In this document: positions 1 through 5,744 of the stretch, one piece after another | Numbering within the stretch: position 1 is the first letter of the stretch | Layout: each line of letters starts with the position of its first letter | NCBI GenBank assembly: GCA_030602845.1 | Contig: JAUVYZ010000101.1 | Location: 1-7,095 of the forward strand | Reading direction: 5' to 3' | Length of the DNA: 7,095 nt | From: Phycisphaerae bacterium | GTDB taxonomy: Bacteria > Planctomycetota > Phycisphaerae > Sedimentisphaerales > Anaerobacaceae | The notes under the pieces: generated by a model | The model's database searches: none | What the model was told of the DNA's origin: nothing | What the model saw: only the letters and a program-made list of their open reading frames with translations | Made by a program: the position numbers and the translations under genes

Positions 1-339
1 CTGACCTTTCCCGTTGATACGAACTCGTGCTCGCTAATCCTCGGCGGCTGGGGCGGCGAGCTCTGCGGCCTGTCCAACCTCGATTACTATGACGCTGCCA
101 ACAACGAGACCACGCAAATCATCTCGTTCGAGACCGCCAAATGGTACCGGGTCCGCCTGCGCGTCACGCCCGGCAAGATCGAAGCCTGGCTCGACGACGA
201 AAAGCTTGTAGATGCAGCGACAACCGGCAGAATAATCGACATCCGACCGGAGGTGGACCTTTCTCAACCGTTGGGTATTTCAACCTGGCAAACAGCCGGT
301 GCAATTCGCAACATCCACTTGCGAACGCTTTCGGACTAA
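1..339 (+). CDS. DUF1080-like (3-keto-disaccharide hydrolase fold) protein, C-terminal part
   Basis: The reading frame is open from the first base to the TAA at 337-339 and gives 112 residues; the start lies outside the window. What is visible is the C-terminal half of a concanavalin-like beta-sandwich: a Gly-Trp-Gly-Gly turn near residues 16-19, a WYRVRLRVTPGKIEAWLDDE strand pair near residues 49-68, and a closing strand ending IRNIHLRTLSD. This strand pattern is typical of DUF1080 domains in planctomycete secreted proteins, whose characterised relatives act on 3-keto sugars. It could instead be a general LamG-type carbohydrate-binding domain, since the catalytic half is not in view. The gene converges on the MATE gene with only 8 bases between the stop codons. 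Its GC content, hand-counted at about 57 percent, is higher than that of sampled parts of the minus-strand genes (about 47 percent). Confidence 0.75.
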   Translation: MTFPVDTNSCSLILGGWGGELCGLSNLDYYDAANNETTQIISFETAKWYRVRLRVTPGKIEAWLDDEKLVDAATTGRIIDIRPEVDLSQPLGISTWQTAGAIRNIHLRTLSD

Positions 340-347
340 TCGTGGCC

Positions 348-1775
348 TTACTCAGCCGCTGTCTCAACCTCGACCGGCACACCGACTGCGCGGCGCTTAA
401 ACAGGTCTATCTGCATCCATTTGTTACTCTTGAATCTCCAGTAGTTTGCCAGACCCACCGCGATGATACTTATTGTGCCGACGATCCACGGCCCTAACGC
501 CTCAAGGCCGCCAAAAAAGCCGACTACAAGTAAACCGCCCAACCCTAATATTACCACTGCTCCCACCGTCGAGACAATCGCCAGCCAAACCGTATCACCT
601 GCCCCGCGCAATGCCCCCCCGTAGATAATCCGTGCCGCATGGAAAACCTGGTATACAGCGGCGCAAATCAAAATATTGACTCCGACTTTGATTACCTCAT
701 CGTCGGAAGACCAAAACGCCATCAAAGCATTTCTGAATACAAAGAAGCAAACCCCGACCAATCCCATATAAATCAACGCCACCCTTAAACAAACACTGGT
801 TTGCTTGGTCGCCACCTTTTTTCTGCCCGCACCTATCGTTTTCCCTACCGCCGCACTCAAGGCCGTCCCGATGCCAACCACCGGCATCACCGAGATACTT
901 GTGTACGAAAGTGCCGCACTTGTCGCAGCAAGCGATTCTGTCCCGTATCGCCCGACCAGCCCAAACAAAATCATCCCCCAGAATGCCACATTCACCATCA
1001 GTCCAAATCCTGCAGGAAGCCCCACTTTCAGCAAATCGTACATTTTTGAGAAATCGATATTTGCCGTTCTCCTGGTCTTAAAGGCCGTGTTCATAGCGCT
1101 ACTCAAGAACACAGCCATATTTATAACGGCTGCAACAGCTATCCCGATAAATGTCCCCCAGCCTGCACCGCGAATTCCCAGTTCCGGAAAGCCGAACTTG
1201 CCGAAAATCAATACATAGTTCGCCGCTACGTTGACCACCTGCCCGCATAACGATGCACACATTGTAATAATCGGTCGATGTACACCCATAAAGAATTGGT
1301 TGCCTGACCAATTGATGACCGCCAGCACGTGAGCGTAAAGCATAATTCGAAAATATATCACTTCCATCTTGGCCACCGGCGGCGGTTGCCCCATCATTTT
1401 GAATATCCACGGTGCTGCCGGCCACATTATCACCACCACCACAACAAAATATGCAAATCCCATATATATCGCTTGCCAGAAATAATTCGAGCAGTCCTTC
1501 TTGTTACTTCTGCCGAGACTCTGGCTTACAAACGTGCTCAGACTTGCCATAGCGCCTATCGCGAAGCCGCTGGGCAGGAAGCTGACAAGCCCGGCCGGCA
1601 AAATCGCCGCCAGTGCCTCCGTCCCCAGTCGTGAGACCATAAACCTATCCACGAACTGCATAATGGTGAACGATATGGTTGTAACCACCATCGGTGCCGC
1701 CAGCTTCAGCATATATCTAAGGGAAGTCTCGTCAGTAGTATGGCTTTGTGAGAGCAGGGACGATTTGTCAGTCAT
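348..1775 (-). CDS. MATE family multidrug/toxin efflux transporter
   Basis: This 475-residue inner-membrane protein has the length and about twelve hydrophobic segments expected of MATE (NorM/DinF/YdhE superfamily) antiporters, which expel cationic or organic compounds in exchange for Na+ or H+. Family signatures include the first-helix segment QFVDRFMVSRLGTEALAA (residues 40-57), the loop after helix 5 with GFPELGIRGAGWGT (residues 195-208), the start of the second half at VGLPAGFGLMVNVAFWG (251-267), and GGALRGAGDT (386-395). The two halves are of similar size, as usual for the fold. The ATG overlaps the stop codon of the YggU gene (TAATG), with a weak GGGG about nine bases upstream, so translation is probably coupled to that gene. 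The substrate cannot be read from sequence. The C-terminus is a short charged tail, which is ordinary. Confidence 0.95.
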   Translation of the reverse strand: MTDKSSLLSQSHTTDETSLRYMLKLAAPMVVTTISFTIMQFVDRFMVSRLGTEALAAILPAGLVSFLPSGFAIGAMASLSTFVSQSLGRSNKKDCSNYFWQAIYMGFAYFVVVVVIMWPAAPWIFKMMGQPPPVAKMEVIYFRIMLYAHVLAVINWSGNQFFMGVHRPIITMCASLCGQVVNVAANYVLIFGKFGFPELGIRGAGWGTFIGIAVAAVINMAVFLSSAMNTAFKTRRTANIDFSKMYDLLKVGLPAGFGLMVNVAFWGMILFGLVGRYGTESLAATSAALSYTSISVMPVVGIGTALSAAVGKTIGAGRKKVATKQTSVCLRVALIYMGLVGVCFFVFRNALMAFWSSDDEVIKVGVNILICAAVYQVFHAARIIYGGALRGAGDTVWLAIVSTVGAVVILGLGGLLVVGFFGGLEALGPWIVGTISIIAVGLANYWRFKSNKWMQIDLFKRRAVGVPVEVETAAE

Positions 1776-2086
1776 TAACCGGAACCCCGTTTATTCAAAT
1801 TCAGTTTCTTCAATAGCATCTCAGGCGAAATGCCTAAAACCTGCACGCGTTTGATTGGTTTGGTTTTGCCGGAGATTATGCTAACAGCATTCTTTTTCAC
1901 ACCAAGTTGTTTCGCCAATAGTTCAATAAGGCACTGATTAGCTTTTCCTCTCTCAGGTGCCGCCGAAACCTTAATCTTCAGTATCTCATCGAGCAAGCCA
2001 CAAACAGCCGTCCTGTTACTGCCGGGCACAACCTTTGCCGTAAAAATCACACCCTCATCAACTTCTTGAATCGTCAGATTAGCCAT
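1775..2086 (-). CDS. YggU/DUF167 family protein
   Basis: The product is a 103-residue protein of the DUF167/YggU family, a small alpha/beta fold widespread in bacteria, archaea and eukaryotes with no settled biochemical role. The family core is clear: KVVPGSNRTAV near residues 18-28, the hallmark KVSAAPERGKANQCLIELLAK at 39-59, LGVKKNAVSIISGKTKPIKRV at 61-81. I chose the ATG at 2084-2086 because the family begins just before its first strand here. A TTG at 2111-2113 would add nine residues (HKQQRFQL and the initiator) that do not look like family sequence. Neither start has a convincing Shine-Dalgarno sequence. The stop overlaps the MATE start by one base (TAATG), implying co-translation. The 75-bp gap upstream holds a hairpin that may separate this pair from the carbohydrate genes. 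Confidence 0.9.
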   Translation of the reverse strand: MANLTIQEVDEGVIFTAKVVPGSNRTAVCGLLDEILKIKVSAAPERGKANQCLIELLAKQLGVKKNAVSIISGKTKPIKRVQVLGISPEMLLKKLNLNKRGSG

Positions 2087-2118
2087 TAGTTGGAACCGTT
2101 GCTGCTTATGCAAGAGAA

Positions 2119-2148
2119 AAGAACCGAGTCTTCGGTCTTAGTTTTTTT
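2119..2148 (-). terminator. Hairpin, possible terminator between the 112-aa gene and YggU
   Basis: Bases 2119-2127 (AAGAACCGA) pair with 2132-2139 (TCGGTCTT) around a GTCT loop, with one unpaired A, giving an eight-pair stem. On the minus strand it comes about 22 bases after the TAG at 2162-2164 and is followed by TTCTCTTG, a pyrimidine-rich but imperfect T tract that begins with the end of the stem. On the plus strand the stem is followed by AG and seven Ts, a better intrinsic terminator, although no plus-strand gene ends close by. It could therefore work in either direction, or act as a weak attenuator inside a longer operon. Confidence 0.45.
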
Positions 2149-2161
2149 GTGTTTGGGTCCA

Positions 2162-2500
2162 CTAAATAGGATCCTCCCTAATATTCTTGCCAATCGCCAA
2201 TTGAACATACTTTTCAATCTGCTCGGCAAGCTCACCCAGCGATGCAAGCTGAAAATCTTCATAATGGCCCGGGACAAAATCGCCGTTCAATGCCTTCTTG
2301 AAGATTCTAACTCGTATAATGGATGGCTCAGCATCCGGCTTACTGAAATCGCTGTCTTTATGCTCGGTGAGTTCAACACGCCAGTCCTCGCTTATAAAAA
2401 CCAGACACTTGCCGGTAAAAACCGCCATCGGAAAGTAATCACGTAATAATTTTAGAGTTTCCATTTGTTTTTTGATATATCCTAAAAACCTTTCGTTCAC
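2162..2500 (-). CDS. Uncharacterised 112-residue protein overlapping the GH28-like gene
   Basis: I do not recognise this protein. It has no signal peptide and no membrane segment, so it is probably cytoplasmic. It starts with a basic amphipathic stretch (residues 1-20), continues with alternating strands (MAVFTGKCLVFISEDWRVEL, residues 25-44; IIRVRIFKKAL, 61-71) and ends with a helix (LGELAEQIEKYVQLAIGK, 88-105), suggesting a small alpha/beta fold. The start taken is the GTG at 2498-2500, whose last bases form the TGA stop of the upstream gene (GTGA), a classic coupling arrangement with GAGG directly abutting it. An internal ATG at 2462-2464 would give a 100-residue protein but has only an AGGAT about 19 bases away. 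The length of the open frame and the tight packing support a real gene; the function and even the family remain unknown. Confidence 0.65.
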   Translation of the reverse strand: MNERFLGYIKKQMETLKLLRDYFPMAVFTGKCLVFISEDWRVELTEHKDSDFSKPDAEPSIIRVRIFKKALNGDFVPGHYEDFQLASLGELAEQIEKYVQLAIGKNIREDPI

Positions 2501-4146
2501 CTCGTTCGATTGTTGTCCAGATAAATTGCGTTCTCTTTTGTCTGTTTCCCTCTTTCCAGAACCCGTTTTACTTTACTCATGTTATTGTTTATCAAGGTAA
2601 TGTCATCTGATTCGTTCCCATCTACTCGGACAAATGTTGTAACCGGATTGCGCGGACTGCATCCGTGGATAAAGGCCCCGCGCACTTGCTTAAGCCATAT
2701 CAGAGCATTCGTTGACGTCGTGCTTTCCGCGTCGAAATCGAAAATCTCCAGGTCCTTTACATCGTCAAAGACCATAGCGGACCGAAGCTCCGTCTTTTCA
2801 AATCCCAAATCCAGATGATGAAACTCGACCCTCTCCGCGTGACGGACGTAAAATCCGTAGGCCGGAAGAGTCCCGTACATTCTGCAGCTTGGATATGCTT
2901 CTGGACGCTCAGGGATTTCTCTGAGTGCATCCTCTGCCGTGCCGCCCCCCTTAAACCGAATCCTGATGTTCGACAGAGTAACGTCCTCGATTGGAAATCC
3001 GGGTAGTCCGGTGATATGGCATCCGACGACTCTCTTGCCCACAGGTTCGATCCAGCCGCCCACTTCACTCGCCTGAACATTGCTTATCGTAATGTTCCGC
3101 ACCTTGCCCACTCCCGGCTTTTTCTTTCTGTCATACAGCCGCCCGCGATTTCCCAAGCGGATGAATATCGCGCTGCCCTTTACATTTCTCATCGTGACGT
3201 TGCTGATATTAACGCGGTCAAGTGTCCCACCATCGACTATCAAAAGTGCAATTCCCGAGTTACGAGTGTCGTATATTGTACAGTTGCTGACCGTTATATT
3301 TTGAAAACCGCCGCCGGATTCCGTACCAAACTTTATGGCCGAGGCATTGCTGCTCACTATGCAGTTCGTTATAGTTATATTTCTGCAGGGACGTTCCGAT
3401 GTGCTCTTGAGTACAATGCCGTCATCGTCGCTATTGATTACGCAGTTGGATACCCGCACTTGCTGGCAACTGTTAATATTAAGCCCGTCTTCATTCCGTC
3501 CGGGGGCGCTTGCATACCGTGGCTTCTCTATGTCCGGGTTAATCCTGCTCTCGACCGTGACGCCGTCAATAACAAGATTGTCACATTTGAAGTAGTGTTG
3601 TACCCACGTCGTGGAGTTGCGAAGAGTAACGTCTTGGACCTTTACGTTCTTGCATTGAACAAAGTGGATTGGATGATTTCTTACTTTCGGAAACTCCTTG
3701 CTGACTGCGCCGTGGCCGTCGATGGTGCCCCGGCCTGCGACGCTGATGTTCTCCACGTTCTCGGCGTAAATCAGACTCCGGTGTGTATAATCGTCTTTGC
3801 TTCTGCTGGCTAAGAGAACAGCGCCTCCTTCGACATAGAGCCCAACATTATTCTTTAGCTTTACACCTCCGCTCAGAAACGTGCCGTTGCTCAGATAAAC
3901 CTTTCCTCCACCTGCCTGCGCACAGGCGTCAATCGCAGCTTGGATGGCCTTGGTGTCTAACGTTTTCCCATCGCCCACAGCGCCGTAATCGCGCACGTCG
4001 AACAGCCCTCTTGCGAGTTGTCCTTTCGCTGTTGCCAAAGCAATCCGCTCAGCCGTACAGACCGACATCACGCCTATCAAAAAACCGATACAAATGAAGC
4101 GAACTCTAATGATACCGAACTCTCCTTTCAACTTAAACTGCTCCAT
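2497..4146 (-). CDS. Secreted GH28-like (polygalacturonase-type) right-handed beta-helix protein
   Basis: Family GH28 enzymes hydrolyse alpha-linked galacturonate or related bonds in pectins using an inverting mechanism. After an export signal (hydrophobic residues about 17-32, possible cut after VCTA), the protein has the family opening FDVRDYGAVGDGKTLDTKAI (49-68). A ladder of beta-helix coils follows, marked by repeated NITI/NITV-SN turns near 256, 283, 312, 350 and 388. The acidic catalytic positions appear kept: N-E-D at 218-220 and D241-D242 in SDDDGIVLKS. The histidine loop GHG is replaced by SNASAIKFGTES (266-277) and the RIK motif by FIRLGNRGR (328-336), so it belongs to a divergent clade and classical polygalacturonase activity is doubtful. 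It lies 26 bp after the fusion gene. The ATG at 4146 is the only conventional start that keeps the signal peptide, but a strong ribosome-binding site lies inside the frame, pointing at ATC or ATT (4108-4113). Confidence 0.9.
   Translation of the reverse strand: MEQFKLKGEFGIIRVRFICIGFLIGVMSVCTAERIALATAKGQLARGLFDVRDYGAVGDGKTLDTKAIQAAIDACAQAGGGKVYLSNGTFLSGGVKLKNNVGLYVEGGAVLLASRSKDDYTHRSLIYAENVENISVAGRGTIDGHGAVSKEFPKVRNHPIHFVQCKNVKVQDVTLRNSTTWVQHYFKCDNLVIDGVTVESRINPDIEKPRYASAPGRNEDGLNINSCQQVRVSNCVINSDDDGIVLKSTSERPCRNITITNCIVSSNASAIKFGTESGGGFQNITVSNCTIYDTRNSGIALLIVDGGTLDRVNISNVTMRNVKGSAIFIRLGNRGRLYDRKKKPGVGKVRNITISNVQASEVGGWIEPVGKRVVGCHITGLPGFPIEDVTLSNIRIRFKGGGTAEDALREIPERPEAYPSCRMYGTLPAYGFYVRHAERVEFHHLDLGFEKTELRSAMVFDDVKDLEIFDFDAESTTSTNALIWLKQVRGAFIHGCSPRNPVTTFVRVDGNESDDITLINNNMSKVKRVLERGKQTKENAIYLDNNRTR
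4121..4128 (-). promoter_or_regulatory. Strong Shine-Dalgarno sequence inside the annotated 5' end of the GH28-like gene
   Basis: On the minus strand the sequence reads AAAGGAGA, a close match to the anti-16S core. It lies six codons downstream of the ATG at 4144-4146, and 7-11 bases before the in-frame codons ATC (4111-4113) and ATT (4108-4110). No such site precedes the ATG, where the upstream bases read TATAAGTTCGGAAT. It therefore bears on the choice of start for this gene. Confidence 0.5.
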
Positions 4147-4172
4147 ATTCCGAACTTATACGTACTCGACTG

Positions 4173-5696
4173 CTATCTTGACGCACGATTTAGTTTTCGC
4201 CACGCGCCCATTGACCGCTTCAGGTTCTCGTACGCATCGCCCTTTATCCCATATCCCTGCAGCCCTACAGGACCGGTATACCCTAATTCCTTGAGCGTTT
4301 TCATAAACTTATAGTTGTCAAACGAGCCACGGTCCAGCGTCTGAATCAACTGTTTCCAGTCTTTTCCTCCACTATCCGCACCGTTGATGGTTACCACGAA
4401 CAGGTAAGGCATCGTCGACTTTATCAATGGCTTTATATTTTTCTCATCGTCAACCATTAGCCAATGACATAGATTGAAGGTTACTCCCACGTTTTTCCTA
4501 TTCACTTTTTTCGTCACTCGCACCGCGTCTTCCACGCGCTCGACCCAGAATCTATGGTGGGGATAAAGCGCAACTCGCAGCTTGGCTTCTGCCGCCATAT
4601 CTGCAATCTCTCGAATGATTTCCACCGCACGCGCATCGCCTTCGGGTGAAGACGGTTTGTGCTTTTTGCTTATCACGTAAAGCCAGAGTATCGTATTGCG
4701 TCCCTTTAATATCTCGATTGCTTCTTTCAGTTTCGGGTCATACTTCTGCTGACCGGAGTCAATGTTTACGCCGAGATAGACGGTAAAAAGTCTCAGCTCG
4801 TTCTTGTCCAGCTCTTTAAGCATCTCAGCTAATCCGTTACGCCCCGTATAACCAATCCCGGCATATCCCAGTTCCTTGACCATCTGGACCTGCTCTTTTG
4901 CGTTTTTATGCCTAGCGTCCTTCGTTCCGGTATCCATCGCAAAGAAGGGTAGTGCCCCGGCTGGCTCAAGCCAGATTTTGCGGTAAGCCACCGGCCCATG
5001 GTCGCCTTGCAGCATAAGCGGCCCGAAGGGTTTTTCGTCATTATACGCACTGGCCCTCGTCGGCCCGGTTAATTCCACATCTTCGTGGATTACTCTATTG
5101 TTGTGGACAACCCTTTCAAATCTGGCGTTGGAAATTTTTCGTCCATTCTCGTCAAAACGCGGCGCCCGGAAAATAACATCGAACGTTTGCCACCGCCCCG
5201 GCGCTCGCGAGGCATTGACCCGCGGCGGATGGCCTTCGTAACCCTTGGGGTCTCTGTTATTGTCCCAGCGCTGATAGATACCGCCGCAGTTGGAGTGCTT
5301 CGGCTCGCCCGCTCCCCAGCTATCGAACACCTGAATCTCATATCGCCCCATAAAATATACGCCGGAGTTGGACCCCTTTGGAACCATAAACTCGATATGT
5401 GCCCTGACATCACCGAATTCTGCCTTGCTTAGTATATTCCTTGTTCTCCCTGTCGGCCCATTCACAATAACACCGCTGCCTGGCTTACTGCCGAGAAGTT
5501 TCTCATTGTCAGGACGCATAAACGTATCGCTGACAATTTCCCATTGCCCCGTATTATCCCGCCAGGCGGAAAAATCATCACCTGCTAAATAAGTTCTTGG
5601 CAATCTGCCGCTGGCGAGACCCTTCACCACAGAAGGCAAACAGAGAATCCCCACAAACAACAAAATCGCCCAGATCTCTTTGCGTCGAACTTTCAT
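4173..5696 (-). CDS. Secreted DUF1080 + sugar isomerase-like TIM barrel fusion protein
   Basis: This 507-residue protein joins two domains of sugar metabolism. Residues 1-27 are a signal peptide (basic MKVRRK, then WAILLFVGILCL). Residues about 36-246 are a DUF1080/3-keto-disaccharide hydrolase domain, with the typical SNSGVYFMGRYEIQVFDSW block (109-127), APGRWQTFDVIFRAPRF (165-181) and the closing LMLQGDHGPVAYRKIWLEP (228-246). Residues about 250-503 match the AP-endonuclease-2/xylose-isomerase-like family of sugar isomerases, epimerases and lyases: QMVKELGYAGIGYTG (271-285), RVALYPHH (374-381), GVTFNLCHW (404-412), LFVVTINGAD (432-441), GLQGYGI (478-484). Together they suggest elimination and hydration of 3-keto-glycosides outside the cytoplasm, which is inference. 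The start is the ATG at 5694-5696, with AAGGAAGG just upstream; a TTG at 5714 would swallow that site. It lies 47 bp behind the oxidoreductase that could supply its substrate. Confidence 0.92.
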   Translation of the reverse strand: MKVRRKEIWAILLFVGILCLPSVVKGLASGRLPRTYLAGDDFSAWRDNTGQWEIVSDTFMRPDNEKLLGSKPGSGVIVNGPTGRTRNILSKAEFGDVRAHIEFMVPKGSNSGVYFMGRYEIQVFDSWGAGEPKHSNCGGIYQRWDNNRDPKGYEGHPPRVNASRAPGRWQTFDVIFRAPRFDENGRKISNARFERVVHNNRVIHEDVELTGPTRASAYNDEKPFGPLMLQGDHGPVAYRKIWLEPAGALPFFAMDTGTKDARHKNAKEQVQMVKELGYAGIGYTGRNGLAEMLKELDKNELRLFTVYLGVNIDSGQQKYDPKLKEAIEILKGRNTILWLYVISKKHKPSSPEGDARAVEIIREIADMAAEAKLRVALYPHHRFWVERVEDAVRVTKKVNRKNVGVTFNLCHWLMVDDEKNIKPLIKSTMPYLFVVTINGADSGGKDWKQLIQTLDRGSFDNYKFMKTLKELGYTGPVGLQGYGIKGDAYENLKRSMGAWRKLNRASR

Positions 5697-5700
5697 AATG

Positions 5701-5708
5701 CCTTCCTT
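5701..5708 (-). promoter_or_regulatory. Ribosome-binding site deciding the start of the fusion gene
   Basis: The minus strand reads AAGGAAGG, then CATT, then ATG at 5694-5696. Counted from the AAGGA core the spacing is seven bases, which is near ideal. This favours the ATG over the in-frame TTG at 5712-5714. Confidence 0.6.
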
Positions 5709-5716
5709 TTCCAATA

Positions 5717-5744
5717 ATCATTTATCATTTATCATTTATCATTT
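5717..5744. repeat. Four perfect tandem copies of a 7-bp unit (ATCATTT)
   Basis: The unit ATCATTT (AAATGAT on the coding strand of the operon) occurs four times in succession without a mismatch. The last copy touches the TAA stop of the oxidoreductase gene at 5744-5746, and the array ends nine bases before the ribosome-binding site of the fusion gene. It fills more than half of the intergenic space. Seven is not a multiple of three, so the ATG in each unit falls in a different frame from the next. Confidence 0.95.

Noticed and set aside
3016..3813. Long open frame of 265 codons on the plus strand, opposite the GH28-like gene
   Set aside because: It lies wholly antisense to a well-supported family gene, shows no recognisable motif or signal, and is explained by the codon bias of the Asn/Ile/Thr-rich beta-helix repeats on the other strand.
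5717..5744. Short repeats considered as a CRISPR or attachment-site signal
   Set aside because: The units are 7 bp and directly adjacent with no spacers, and there is no integrase, cas gene or second copy elsewhere in the window.
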